64,000 bases of DNA from Ampelomyces quisqualis (GCA_018398575.1 JAGTXZ010000014.1:2108001-2172000), one strand, 5' to 3'; shown: positions 22,340 to 33,800, numbered from the stretch's first letter. Translations and numbers: made by a program. The notes: generated by a model not told the origin, from the sequence alone.

Positions 22340-23344
22340 ATGCTATTCTTTAGGTTGCTTGCTGCGTCTTTTGTGACGGCTGTCTCTTGTGTGACTGTTG
22401 TCCCTCCAAGCATTTGGAACTACTCGTACCCATGGCCGGTTCAGTATCACAGTATCACATCGCAGCAAGTGAACTTGTCCATGGCTTATATGGACGTCGC
22501 ACCGACCAACACTACATTGAGGAAAAACAACACCATCGTGCTGCTGCATGGCAGGAACTTTTGCGGCGCGACCTGGGAAGATAGCGCTCGTCGGCTGTCC
22601 GCCTGGGGCTACCGCGTTGTCATACCGGATCAAATTGGCTTTTGCAAATCCTCCAAGCCGCGGGCATACCAGTTCTCGCTCCATCAACTTGCTTACAACA
22701 CGCAATCTCTTCTGCAATCTCTTGGGATAGCAAAGACCAAGATCCTGGGTCATTCCATGGGCGGCATGCTCGGAACCCGATTTGCTCTAATGTATCCGAA
22801 CACAACCTCCCATCTCATGCTCGCCAATCCCATTGGCCTTGAAGACTGGAAAGCACTCGGGGTACCATATCGACCCATCGACCTCCTTTATCAAGATGAG
22901 CAAGCCACCACGTATGCATCAATCCGAAACTACCAACAGGCTACATACTACGTGAACACCTGGAAGCCCGAGTACGATGTGTGGGTCAACATGTCTCTCT
23001 CGCTCTACCAAACTCCTGTGGAAAACCAGGTCTTCACGTTTGGCCAAGCTCGAGTTGTTGAGGCAGTTTTGACACAACCCGTGGTATACGAGTTTCCACT
23101 GGTAAAGGCAAGGACACTGGTGTTGGTTGGTACAAAGGATAACACTGCAATTGGTAAAGGCTGGAGCCCGCCAGATGTTCAGAAGAAGTTGGGCAACTAC
23201 TCGGTGTTGGGAAGGCAAACGGCGGATGCGATCCCTGGTGCGGCACTCGTGGAGTTTGAGGATCTGGGGCATGCCCCGCACATCCAGGATAGTGAGAGGT
23301 TTCATGAAGCGCTGTTTTCTTGGTTGGACAAGTCGGATTGGTAG
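22340..23344 (+). CDS. Secreted alpha/beta hydrolase
   Basis: Single exon, 334 residues. The hydrophobic N-terminus (MLFFRLLAASFVTAVSCVT) is a signal peptide. The alpha/beta fold shows IVLLHGRNFCGATWE (oxyanion region, about 66-80), the elbow GHSMGG with Ser139, a likely catalytic Asp in VLVGTKDNTAIG, and His311 in LGHAPHIQ. This is the epoxide-hydrolase/haloperoxidase-like branch by general pattern, but no branch-specific residues fix the reaction. Several NxS/T sequons agree with secretion. Possible co-expression with the divergent carboxylesterase is inference. Confidence 0.87.
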   Translation: MLFFRLLAASFVTAVSCVTVVPPSIWNYSYPWPVQYHSITSQQVNLSMAYMDVAPTNTTLRKNNTIVLLHGRNFCGATWEDSARRLSAWGYRVVIPDQIGFCKSSKPRAYQFSLHQLAYNTQSLLQSLGIAKTKILGHSMGGMLGTRFALMYPNTTSHLMLANPIGLEDWKALGVPYRPIDLLYQDEQATTYASIRNYQQATYYVNTWKPEYDVWVNMSLSLYQTPVENQVFTFGQARVVEAVLTQPVVYEFPLVKARTLVLVGTKDNTAIGKGWSPPDVQKKLGNYSVLGRQTADAIPGAALVEFEDLGHAPHIQDSERFHEALFSWLDKSDW

Positions 23345-24093
23345 TTGTTTGACGTGGCATTGCGTAGGATCCAACCATTGGTGCCGTGTCGCTCTCTCTG
23401 CAGGACATCAACTCTCATGGTGCGTGCCATATCTAGTCGTCACAGACCTGTGACAATTGAAGGGTCAAGAATCAAGGCACCAGAAAGTTGAAGAGGTGCG
23501 CTCTCAGCATCATTTGGACTGTTGTCTCCGTGCATGATGTTGGGATCAAGAGCGAAGTCGCAGTCGAGATCTCGAGAGGATCCCAGAACACAATGATCTC
23601 AGCCCAAGACCAGCATGGCATTGGGCCATCACTACCCGAACCTACCTCATCCAGTAACTTTCCGTCCAAACCATCGATCGCAGTCGCCCTTCGGTGCCCC
23701 TTCTAAGCTCCTTAGGTATCCTCGCAGGCGCATCTCATTCTGCCGAACCTTCCTGATCCAGCAACTGTCCTCGCCCCGTCGATCTCAGCTGCCTGTCACC
23801 ACCTCACCTTGCAGCTGTTGTCGATGACTGCGCTAAACAGCACCCATCGTAGCTCTGCACACCCAGTTGTTGCTCTGTGCGGCTACACGTGGTCAAGCGT
23901 GGACCCGCTTGTGACGTCTTTCCGCATGGTTCGACGAGGCTTACGCATGAGCTAGTCATCACAAGATGCACATAGATACATCCCACCTTCGACAGACACC
24001 GCTTGTTGTTTCGCACGACACGATATTCTTTTCCCTCCGCCCTTGGTCTCGCCCTCCATTGCTGTGCGGTCCAGCTATTTCGTGAGGAGCACC
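23345..24093. other. Spacer upstream of the molybdate transporter
   Basis: No gene recognised. It carries the 3' flank of the hydrolase and the promoter of the transporter; 23990-24060 is pyrimidine-rich, as is usual before fungal start codons. Confidence 0.5.
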
Positions 24094-25491
24094 ATGCCGT
24101 TTCCGTCAAATCCTAGCCCGCGACTCCGGCGTGTACACAAGCATAATGTCGACACGATCAGATTGCAACCACTCGCCGAACTATCAGGGTCGCTGGGAGA
24201 TCTGGGCACCCTGTTACCGCTCATGACAGCTCTGGTCCTTACGAATTCGATATCTCTACCGTCGACTCTGCTTTTTACAGGAGCTGCAAATATCTTCACA
24301 GGCATCGCGTTCGGCCTTCCATTGCCTGTGCAGCCTATGAAAGCCATCGCAGCTGTAGCTATAGCGCGGAAATTCACTCTCGAAGAAAATGCGGCTGCTG
24401 GTCTGGTTGTTGCAGGCGTAGTGGGGCTATTCAGCGTCACCGGCCTGATCAATTGGGCGAACCGGGTAACACCCATTCCTGTGGTGAAGGGTATTCAAGT
24501 CGGAGCAGGCTTGTCGCTTTGTTTAAGTGCTGGGTCGAAGATGCTTGCACCCTTGACTTGGACGGGACCCTGGTGGGGCGACAATTTGCTCTGGGTGATC
24601 GCGGCTGTCTTCCTATTGCTCTTGACATTTGTGTACCCAAGGATGCCGTACGCTATACTTGTCTTTGGCGTCGGTATTCTACTTTCTGTCCTGGGACCTA
24701 CATCTGAGTTTTCAACAATTCCTCAAGCTTCCATTCCGATTGTCCATCCTTCGCCAAAAGACTTCTTGGAAGCAACGACAACGGCGTCGCTGGGTCAGCT
24801 ACCACTCACATTACTCAACTCTGTCATTGCGGCATCAGCGCTTGCCTCAGATCTACTTCCGTCTCCTCCGTATCCTACTGCGCCTTCAGTGACTGAGCTC
24901 GGAACTTCAGTCGCAGTCATCAATCTGATCGGCTGCTGGTTCGGCGCCATGCCAGCTTGTCACGGATCAGGCGGCCTAGCCGGCCAATATCGTTTCGGGG
25001 CTCGCAGTGGCTCGAGCACAATCTTCCTTGGTTTAACCAAGTTCTTGCTCGGTGTCCTGGCGTTCTGGAAGTCTGAATCCATCACTGGCATCTTAGCAGG
25101 TATACCAAAGGCATTGCTCGGAGTACTTGTGATCGCGGCGGGGGTTGAGCTTGCTAAGGTGGGCGAGAGTGTGAACACCGACGCAAGAGATCTTCGCGTG
25201 TTGGACAGAGAGCAGACATGGGATGGCAAGCGAGTCAAAGAGCTCGACGAAGGGGAGCGCAGAGAGCGATGGATGGTGATGCTGGTTACAGTCGCAGCAC
25301 TCTTGACGTTCAAAAACGATGCCGTGGGCTTCATCACCGGTCTGTTATGGCACCAAGGATTCCAGATTGCCAGAAGGGTGGAAGACTGGAGGGACAGTCG
25401 AGCAGCGAGATCGTTTTGGAGAAGAGCTCCACACAGTCACGCTGAGAGCACAAGCTTGCTGGCACATGAGGAGACCGACACAATTGCCTAA
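24094..25491 (+). CDS. MOT1-type molybdate transporter
   Basis: Single exon, 465 residues from the ATG at 24094 (MPFPSNPSPRLRR); the frame extends upstream only from a TTG. It is a polytopic SulP-related protein. The duplicated MOT1 signatures are LAELSGSLGDLGTLLPLMTA near the start and ACHGSGGLAGQYRFGARSG in the second half, with FGLPLPVQPMKAIAAVAIA in between. About ten membrane segments are visible. MOT1 proteins take up or release molybdate for molybdenum-cofactor enzymes such as nitrate reductase; the location here (plasma membrane or vacuole) is unknown. The cytosolic tail from about 350 onwards is charged and includes one more hydrophobic stretch. Confidence 0.9.
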   Translation: MPFPSNPSPRLRRVHKHNVDTIRLQPLAELSGSLGDLGTLLPLMTALVLTNSISLPSTLLFTGAANIFTGIAFGLPLPVQPMKAIAAVAIARKFTLEENAAAGLVVAGVVGLFSVTGLINWANRVTPIPVVKGIQVGAGLSLCLSAGSKMLAPLTWTGPWWGDNLLWVIAAVFLLLLTFVYPRMPYAILVFGVGILLSVLGPTSEFSTIPQASIPIVHPSPKDFLEATTTASLGQLPLTLLNSVIAASALASDLLPSPPYPTAPSVTELGTSVAVINLIGCWFGAMPACHGSGGLAGQYRFGARSGSSTIFLGLTKFLLGVLAFWKSESITGILAGIPKALLGVLVIAAGVELAKVGESVNTDARDLRVLDREQTWDGKRVKELDEGERRERWMVMLVTVAALLTFKNDAVGFITGLLWHQGFQIARRVEDWRDSRAARSFWRRAPHSHAESTSLLAHEETDTIA

Positions 25492-25698
25492 ACACTTGCA
25501 TCAATATGGCAACAAAGGCAGGGGTTGAATTGCCTACTAGCTCTTGAAAACACTTGCAGCATATTACAGGTATCTATATCAGACGCAGGCCATCGCGCAT
25601 CGAACATCCCAAAAAAAACTTCGCTAAAAATGGTCCGCTCCTAAGAGAATAACAACTCCCAACGCCATCCTCTACAGCTTTTGTAGGAAGGCTGGCTG

Positions 25699-28600
25699 TC
25701 AACCACCACCTTCAGCGACGGCCTTGAGCAAGCCACCCATGTAATTCCTCAACGTCAAATTATGACTTGCGACAAACGCTAGCTGTTCCTTGACAGGAGC
25801 GAAGACCCTGGGTACCCATCCCGTGCTCTTCGCTTCCAGCTCTTCCCTTTCTTCGTTTGCTCTAGCTTGTTCGTGTGCCGCATCGCTTAGTCTGGGCTTC
25901 TTGCTACCAGCACTACGTCGCTGGTCTGGACTGCTCTCGCTGAACGTGCGCTTGTGCGTCGGAGACTGCGGATCTACGTCGACGATGGTAGACGGTGGGC
26001 GAATCTTGTTGAGTTGACGGGCGAGGTTGCGCAGTACGAGAACGGAAGACAGAGGTAGCCCGGCGGCGTCGTTGGTCTCGTCAGTCGCAGTGTTGTAGTA
26101 GCGGAAGTTGGGCGCTGGCTGGTGTGGTAGTTGTCGTTCGCTCCTGCCCCGGTCTGCACTTCTGTCTGAGCTGATATGCCTGCCACCTAGTCCCAGGCTC
26201 CCCAGGCCAACGGGCTGACTAAATTGCGGCTGGAAATTTTCGTGGCGGACTTGAGCTGAGCTCGTCAACGGACGCGACTCAGAAGGCGTGCGGTTATGTC
26301 GTGCGTGTATGGCCTGCTTGATGCTTGTATCAGGAAGATGAGTCTTGATGTGTTGGCCCACCGCGAACGCGGACTCGGTACCATCAGGCTGGAAGTGGGT
26401 GCAGCCACCCCAGTGGCAGGAGAACTTTTGCGGCTTTGTTGCAGCAACAGCGTCGCCATTCTCCATGTCGATGTCTGGCTTAGGTTCGAGCAGCCACTGC
26501 CCAGTTTCCAGATCACGGGGGATCTTCAAATGCGAGCTGACTACGTGTTCCCAAATGGCTCTCGCACCTGAAGCGAATTCACCGCATTCGACCTTGGTGG
26601 TTGAATGTTTTGTTTCCGAAAAGCCGTTCAAAAGGGAAGGTGGGTGCCAGCAACAACGCATGTACTGCTTCTTCGTGTGTGGATCCACGGGCACCGTTCG
26701 AGGTCGAATGCCCCTAATGGTGTACTTTGGCTGGCCAGCAACTGTCAGCACTTGAGCAGATGCGCCAGCAAATGTTGTGGAGACGTTGGTAATGAAATCC
26801 TTTGCGGGCATGAGCGCCCTGAGCGCGGATGAGTCGTTGTTGACAGCTTCCGAAAAGGCCGCGTTGTAAGCGGACCATAGCTGGATCTGCGTGATTTCGC
26901 CGGTAGGGTCCTCTTCAAAACAAGTCTTGAGCCATTGTGAGCTTCGGTCAGGCTCTTCCAAAGCTACGAGATGATCGATAATGGCTGATGAGAGCTTGGG
27001 CGCATTATCTGATGGCTGTACTGATTTCGACGGCTTTGAGGCACTTCGACGTTCCTCGTACGCAATCGCGCCGTACTGGAGCATGCGCACCAGCTGATTT
27101 ACTACGCCTTCAAGGTCAACTTCATGCGCGAGAGTTTCCACATTATCCGCAAAGCCCGTAAAGAGGTACAGGAAGTCAAGGCATGCTATGCGAAGATCTT
27201 CATCCTCAACCAACAGCCAGTCGCATATCGATTGTAGGGTTTTGACCGGTACATTTGTGAGCTTGTTCGTAGCTTCGAGATTCATAGCTATGCGAGCCAA
27301 TGCCCTTAATGATGTGATTATTTTACCCCGGTCATTCGAATCGACTTGCGCTAGCAATGCCTGGTAGAGAGGATCTGATGCACTCAAAGTCCAGTACTTG
27401 GTCAGCTGTTCAGCGATCTCGAGTCCGTAATGTTGCAACTCAACAACAGTTGGATGGCTTGGGAGGGTGAGGATGATGACAACCAGATCGCGAATGGATG
27501 GGATCATGGAGGCGAAGAGAGCATTTTCTTTGAGCATCACCATGTTGCGTATGATCAAGGCCGCCTCGTTGACCATGTTCAAAGCTTTGGCGGTCTCCTC
27601 CGGCAGCAGCTCATCGTGCACATCGAGTGCTTGAAGCGATTTGATTCGCTTCAATAAGTCTTGTGTGCCTGACAGACCATTGAGAACCTCGGGCTTCTCA
27701 AAATCGTCCTCGCAGTACGAGATTTCCCATGCTACGTCGAAGAACAACGAGCCAACGTCGATGATTTTGCCAATGAGCGCCTCAGCAAGGCCTGGAAATT
27801 GGTCAAAGCGATATTTATCGCCCCGTTCGTGGGAGATCTTGACCAAGTGATGTAGTGCATATGCCTCCTCGTCTGGTTGTTTTGACCGCAATGCGTGCAG
27901 AGCGCGGATGTAGATATTCGGACCCGGGAAGCCGGTACCAGGAAGCATCATACCCTTTGGTGGCACAGGCCGGTTGCGCTTGTTGATGATGTACTTTCTG
28001 CGGGACTGTACGTAGTTCTCGAGCTGATTTGAAGGTGTGACGACAACCTTCATCGTGGCTGGCAGTGCGGAGCGCGGTTCGTAGTTGGCAATGGTCATGG
28101 CTGCGGCACCGGTGCTATAGCCATTGACCTGTGGGGAGTTCTGGTGGCCCGCAGACTGGCGCGTCTGGCGGATGGAGACCTCGGGCTGGAAGAGTACGCG
28201 CTGCGGTGGCGCATGGCGGAGCGCTGGGGCTGCTTGTTAGCAAAGAAAAGTGTCTCTGCGGACTAGTGGGCATACATCTTGTTGAGCGCGCGACGCTACC
28301 GGGCTCGTCGACGTCCATCTTGTCGTCCTTGGGCGTCTTCTTGACGGCGCCGTCGTCGTCTTCGTCGTCCTCGTCGTCTTCGCCGTTGCGCAATCGCCCG
28401 CTTTCGCGGCTGCCGGAGGGGAAGAAGTTGTCGACGGTGCGGTTCAGCAGGTCTCCGCCCTTGGCAGAGACGTCTTCGAGGATCTCCTTGGGCGGCGGCT
28501 CGCGATTGTGGACGGTCGATATCTCGTATGCGCTACACAGGAGGTCAGGTTGAGTGCAACAGGCGCCGTGCACACACGACTTACGCGAGGTTCCTGTAGT

Positions 28601-28950
28601 AGATCGACTTGACGAGGAATGCTTGCGTGGTGAGACCCGGGCCGTTGGGCAGAAACTCGCCCGCAATCCTCCTCCAGGCGAGCTTGTTGCCCTTGGTGTC
28701 TGAGACCTTGTCGTAGCCGCCCTCGTCGTTGACGCGCTTCCACAGGCGCAACAGGTCGATGTAGCGGCTACCGACCTTGGGCTCGCGTTCAAGAACGGTG
28801 CTGCTCTCAGGTCAACATGGGCGCAGCAGGGGGACGCATTCGGCCAAACACGCACCCGCGCTTCTCGTGGTAGTTCTCGAGCGTGTCTAGAAACTGCTGC
28901 TGTTCTTTGGCGTGCTCGGGGGATGAGTCGCTGGACCTGGGCGGCGCCAT
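25699..28950 (-). CDS. Rsc9-like ARID subunit of the RSC/SWI-SNF remodeller
   Basis: Four exons read leftward: 28950-28856, 28800-28585, 28532-28276, 28229-25699 (introns 55, 52 and 46 bp), giving 1032 residues. The ARID DNA-binding domain occupies about 12-120 (QQFLDTLENYHEKRGTVLE, VGSRYIDLLRLWKRVNDEGG, then WRRIAGEF). An acidic linker follows (runs of Asp/Glu at about 160-175). The middle is an armadillo-like helical region (LRALARIAMNLEATNK, DLRIACLDFLYLFTGFAD). A C2H2-like finger (CHWGGC then QHIKTH) lies near 805-835, and the C-terminus is disordered. RSC remodels promoter nucleosomes. It is divergent from the Rec114-like gene, 359 bp away. Confidence 0.86.
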
Positions 28951-29309
28951 GTTGCGGGCGTCGCATTCACGTGAGCCTGGCGCGGTGGGGGTCGCAAGAC
29001 ATGCACGGGGGCAGCCGAGTGTCTGGCGCAATGGCGGTTGTCCGTGTGAATGCGCGGCGCGCGTGAGTCGCGATGGGGGACGGACGAGATGAACACCAGA
29101 ATACTGCACATACTCCGAACCTAGCTCCTACCTGGATTCGCGCGCCGCCGTGCTGGCCCGAGCGCACGGTCACGTGAGCCGCCAGCTGCGCCTTCCCTTC
29201 CCAAGCCCGGCCGCCCCACCTTCTTCCTCCAGCCTTCACCGTCCTTCACCCTGGCGCACATGAGAAGGACACTGATCACTCACTAACGCTGCGCCACCCA
29301 CTGACCAAG
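28951..29309. promoter_or_regulatory. Divergent promoter with two TCACGTGA palindromes
   Basis: The 359-bp GC-rich gap between the start codons of the Rsc9-like and Rec114-like genes contains the 8-bp palindrome TCACGTGA twice, at 28967-28974 and 29170-29177, each followed by GC. This is the core recognised by bHLH factors of the Cbf1/Pho4 type in other fungi. Shared control of the two genes is inference. Confidence 0.5.
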
Positions 29310-31015
29310 ATGATTTCGCTGCCTCTGGCGAAGCTGTCGACAGCCAACGACGCTCCGCTCGGCGACGACAGGTTCACATGGATTCATGAAACTCTCAATC
29401 TCTTCTTCGTGCTTGACAACTACAACGCGCGTGGGCAAGTCTCTCAGCTACTCAAGATCGTACAGGGCACCCAAGTTCGAGTAAGAGCCTCAACAGGCAG
29501 ATCATTGCTCTACCCAAGCCTATGTGCGCTTGCTGTCTGCAGGAACTGACACGCATGTGTAGCACTCGGTTGAGATCGAGCGTCTTATTAACGAGGGGGA
29601 TGAGCTGATCCGAGCAATGCAAGAACGTGGAATCGAGCTCAAACACGAGCAGTTGCCCATATCGGCACTTGTCCGCTCTCCGTTGCTGGCCTTCCGCTGG
29701 CAGCTGCCAGACAAGAAAGTACAGTAAACCAGCCGTCTCTTTTTCGGTTTGCGTTTGACCAAGTGCATAGGTCAAGCGCCTCCAGGTCAAGTTCACAAGC
29801 AGTAGCGACTATGACATCGCCTACAACCATCTGCACCAACTTGGTCTACGGATGAGTAGTACTAAAACAAATCAGCCACGAGCACCAAATTCGAACTCAA
29901 CAGTCATGACTAGTCCTAGCACTACCGCCACCACCGCTAACTCCCCGCATGGCCAAGTAGCTCCGACTGCTGGCCCTGCTTGTCCACCATCTAGGCTCAA
30001 GGACATCTCTAGTCGACCCTACACTGCGGTCACAGCTCCAACGGCTATCGAGTCGCAGCTGCAGGAAGCCGCCCACGCTCGTCCTGCCTCTGCTTATGCT
30101 GGCTCTGCCGATAGTGCAAGGAACAGGAATACATCCTTCTCTGGACCACTCAAGCCCCCGGAGTATTTCGCGAGACCTAACTCGGCCACGTCTGCAGTCC
30201 TGGACCTGTCGTCTCCAGCCGACCGATCACTCACAGCTATTGAGCAAAGCTCTGTTACAATTGACGATCGCCCAGACACTGCTTTACTACTTCATCGTCC
30301 CGGCACTGCCGAAGCAGCCTTGCCACCTCGGCGTGAGCTACCCTTCCCGCGCTCGCCCTTGCCGCGCTCAGCAGGAAGTGATGGTACTCGTCCTTCCAGC
30401 CGACCCTCGACTGGAATCATGGGCCCGCCACCTTTGCCAGCGCGTGTCGCAAGTCTGAGACCTGCCTCGAGTCGCGCAGCTAACCAAGAGTTGGATTTGC
30501 CTCCACTGCCGAAACCGACGATCCTCAGCAGTGCTCAACAGCAACCCTCATGGATGCAACAGCAGGCGCCTCGTACGCCTGACCATCATAACACGCCACC
30601 CAGCACTCAAATAAGTATATACGAAGACCAGGAGAATCGTCCACCTTCGAGCTCCAACTCCAACTTTTCACCATTGTCTTACAAGAAGTCTGCCTCGAAC
30701 ATGCCTTCGTCTACCGTATTGCTTAGCGGCTCTAGCATTGCCGATCAACACAGGCGCCATACCGATTCGCCTAGTCCGCTGTCCACGCCTCCAACTTCGA
30801 TCTCGTTTCAACAGACTCACGTACTGGAAGGACCAAGCGCTGCGAAAGCGGCAATTTACAGCGATGATCTCGCCGCTTATGCCATGCAGTCCGAGGAAGG
30901 CCGTCGTGCTGCTTTGAACGAATTCATCTATAAGCAGTTGGAAAACGACAATTTCCTTACTTTGGTCGAAGATACGGAGACGTGCTGGGCCAGAACTGGA
31001 CTAGGTATGAAGTAG
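29310..31015 (+). CDS. Rec114-like meiotic recombination protein (probable)
   Basis: Three exons, 29310-29480, 29563-29718 and 29771-31015 (introns 82 and 52 bp, all phase 0), giving 523 residues. The first 140 residues are a folded region (MISLPLAKLST, FTWIHETLNLFFVL, LLAFRWQLPDKK) ending in KRLQVKFTSSSDYDIAYNHL, which resembles the last strand and helix of the Rec114 PH-like domain. A 330-residue disordered Ser/Pro/Thr stretch follows, then a helical C-terminus (RRAALNEFIYKQLENDNFLT). Rec114, with Mei4 and Mer2, activates Spo11 breaks in meiosis. The architecture (N-terminal PH domain, disordered middle, C-terminal helix for Mei4) fits; sequence identity is low, so the name is tentative. 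Confidence 0.55.
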
Positions 31016-31238
31016 GGCATTTCCAGGCATTGATATGTGAAGAATGAAGTTCATCTGGGGGAAAGTTTTCGAGGACGATGTGGCGGATGAAAAAGTACAG
31101 ACATGATTAACAGCACATTCATATTCCTTCAATCTATCGCATACGAATGATGTCGTTTGCGGCCACATGTAAGATTTTCACATGTGCAAATAGTTGCAGA
31201 TATGTATTATAGCTGCAACACATAACTGATAGTGTAAT

Positions 31239-32966
31239 TCAGTGCCTCCTTTCCTCTCCACCCACAACATAACCCCTTGCAATACCGCTCCTTCCCTCTT
31301 CCATCTTTGCCGCATGTCCATCCACTCTACCCTCCTCTTCTTCTCCTCTGTAGTCACTACCCAGTCCTTGCCATGTACGCTTGGAGCGCAAGTACTCGGC
31401 ACCTGGCGACGCAACGCCGCCCACAACTGCCATGTCGCCATTCGCGCGTTTCGTCAACGCCGTGCTTGACGGAAGAACCTGACCATTATCCTGTGTCTGT
31501 GTCGAGTCTTTGATTGTCGCAATGCCAGAGCGCATAGGTCTCGAATGCGAGACATAACGACCAGTTCTTAGATCGAATTCCGGGGGTGCAGATTCCTCTT
31601 CGTCATCATACTCTGCCTCTCCATCCCCGTGCTCAGTGTCCGCGTCTTTCCTGTCAAGCCCACTTGCGCCACTCTTCCCCTGCCCAACCTCGTGCTTCAA
31701 CACGTGTTCAAAATCCGCTTCCCACGCCCCCGTCCACACCCTCTCTTCGTCCCCTTGCAACGCAACGCCCAGTTCCCACGGCGTAATCATCGGCCGCCAA
31801 AACTCTTTGCTCTCGATCAAACTACTCTCCCAGCACCCAATCACGACCCACCCGCCTATTTCGCTGAAGTTGGCGACTTTGGCCGCGTTGACTTTGCCCA
31901 CGACGAAAGTGTAGTACTTCTTCCCTGCGGCAGTGATTTGGCGCTGCACGTGGCTGAGAATGTGCATGTAGTTCTTTACCGAGAGCGTGTTGATTAGGAT
32001 GCCGAAAATGGGGGTGGTGGAGAGTGAGGTGAGGAGTGCGTAGCGCCGGCGGAGGGACATGGCGGTGGTGCGGTCGGCGGAGGAGGCGGTGGGAGTGGAC
32101 GTGTCGGTTGGGTAGATGTGTATTGAGGCGACGCGTGAAGAGAGTGTGAGGAGGAGAGAAGTTGGTGGGTCGGAGATGTGGAATAGAGCAAACTCGCGCA
32201 GTGCATCTGGGGAGTCGGTGGCTTCCTGTGGTATTGTGCGGTTCGGCAGGGGCGATGACGGATCGTGTACGATTGAGGTAGCATAGACATTTGAGTAGCC
32301 AGCTTCGCATAGCCGTGTGTGAAGTGGTGATACATGATGTGAGTAGGGTATGTCTGCCATGAGGATGACTTTTGCCCCCGGATCCGGGTATGTATCCTGG
32401 AACGTCGCAACGAGGGGCTCAAAATCGAGTGGTCGCTCCGTGAAGACGTATATTACCGGTAGTCTCGAAGGAGGAGAAAGACACGACCGTCCATAGTGCA
32501 CAACAACGTCCGCGTCGACGTGCTCTGCAGCGACCTCATCCACACAGCATGCGCCATACGAAGTGTCTCCCAATATAAACAGCTTCTCTTCTGTATCATC
32601 CTTCTTCCTTATTGAGACCTTCTCAAGCTTTAAGTTGATGTCGTCTTCCGTCTCTATCCAACTCGACTGCGCGGGCTTATCCTGCACGCCGTTTGATACC
32701 TTCTTTGCCTCTCTCAATCCTCGTGTGAGCCTGTCATAAACCCTCGGCGCATCCTTCAACATGTGATCCGGAAACTGCAGTGCTATTCTCTTCCCTCTTC
32801 CTTCCTTTATCTCTCTGACTGTTCGCTCGATCTCGTACGTGATCGCGACTTGCTCATCTGAGAGTTTCGGCACACTCGAGTGATCGATTATCGGCGTGGG
32901 GTCTTCGAAAATGTGTGTATCAGGCGTAGAAAGCACAGGTGCAGTGTTGAGCGCCGCAATCGCCAT
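31239..32966 (-). CDS. DPH2: Diphthamide biosynthesis protein 2
   Basis: Single exon, 575 residues from the ATG at 32966 (MAIAALNTAPVLS). With Dph1 it forms the radical-SAM-like [4Fe-4S] enzyme that transfers a 3-amino-3-carboxypropyl group to the eEF2 histidine, the first step of diphthamide synthesis, in the cytosol. Visible motifs are RIALQFPDHMLKDAPRVYDR, LFILGDTSYGACCVDEVAAE, VVVHYGRSCLSPPSRLPVIY and VIGCWESSLIESKEFWRPMI with TPWELGVAL. Cluster-binding Cys candidates are in GACCVD, GRSCLS and GCWES. The length is a little above yeast Dph2 because of Ser/Pro-rich inserts and an acidic C-terminal region. Confidence 0.93.
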   Translation of the reverse strand: MAIAALNTAPVLSTPDTHIFEDPTPIIDHSSVPKLSDEQVAITYEIERTVREIKEGRGKRIALQFPDHMLKDAPRVYDRLTRGLREAKKVSNGVQDKPAQSSWIETEDDINLKLEKVSIRKKDDTEEKLFILGDTSYGACCVDEVAAEHVDADVVVHYGRSCLSPPSRLPVIYVFTERPLDFEPLVATFQDTYPDPGAKVILMADIPYSHHVSPLHTRLCEAGYSNVYATSIVHDPSSPLPNRTIPQEATDSPDALREFALFHISDPPTSLLLTLSSRVASIHIYPTDTSTPTASSADRTTAMSLRRRYALLTSLSTTPIFGILINTLSVKNYMHILSHVQRQITAAGKKYYTFVVGKVNAAKVANFSEIGGWVVIGCWESSLIESKEFWRPMITPWELGVALQGDEERVWTGAWEADFEHVLKHEVGQGKSGASGLDRKDADTEHGDGEAEYDDEEESAPPEFDLRTGRYVSHSRPMRSGIATIKDSTQTQDNGQVLPSSTALTKRANGDMAVVGGVASPGAEYLRSKRTWQGLGSDYRGEEEEGRVDGHAAKMEEGRSGIARGYVVGGEERRH

Positions 32967-33800
32967 GTTTTGCGCGTATATCCTTGTTCCGAGGTGTTGG
33001 TGATTCGAGTTGGCGGGGTCGCAACTTTTTTGACAGCTATTGTGGCGGGGCGGATCGGCCCTGCAGGGGAGCAAATGATGCCGAAGAGCCGCATCTGATG
33101 GTAAGCAAACCCGTCTCGCACACTATAGGTAGATCGGTCTTGCGCGCACCAGGTGAAAGAGCAATGACATTTGGGAAACTGCCTATTTGGGCAAGATCAG
33201 AACACTGTCGATTACTGTGCCTTTGCTAGTGAAAGTCAAAATCGGGAGACTTTTCACCACAACTTTGGCCCTTTGCCCAGATTCTACCAGTGTCCCTTGT
33301 ACTTATTTCTCACTTTCTCGGGAGTGCATTTTTGAGACGAGATCTGCTGAAAATTTATGGCGTGTTGCGCTCTTCTATTGGATGCGCATGTCAGGAGATA
33401 AGGTGAAGGGCTGTGCATGTAGACGATGACTATGACCGCAGCTACCGGCAGCAAGCTGGGGCAATACCAGGGCGAAAAAAACGTAGGTGTGTATTATCAG
33501 ATTTAATAGAAAGTCGTCACCTTACGACACTGGAAACCGGAGACCCTCTCACTCATTTGACCGGTGCACAGACGGAACAGTAATTGGGTGGGGAATCACT
33601 TGCGAGTTTCTGTAGGCGTGTTTTTTCTTCTTTTTACTACTCCCTTTCTTTTGCTTCTATATCCTGATGAAATCCCAAACTCATCGGTTGGATTCGAAGC
33701 AGCCAAGATTGCAGTCAAGCCAACCAAGTTTTGTCAACATTTCCTGGCTATTGTCCTGGGTATCATACAATGGCGTCCGGAAGCCTACACTGGCACTCAA
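32967..33800. other. Spacer upstream of DPH2
   Basis: No gene recognised. It holds the DPH2 promoter and the 3' flank of the first rhodopsin-fold gene. The stretch 33480-33720 is AT-richer. Confidence 0.5.

Noticed and set aside
17765..25491. Possible secondary-metabolite cluster (SDR, carboxylesterase, hydrolase, transporter)
   Set aside because: No backbone enzyme or pathway regulator; the transporter is a molybdate carrier and the hydrolases are secreted.
28355..28410. GTC/GTCTTC repeat resembling a microsatellite
   Set aside because: It encodes the Asp/Glu-rich linker of the Rsc9-like protein and is explained by coding.
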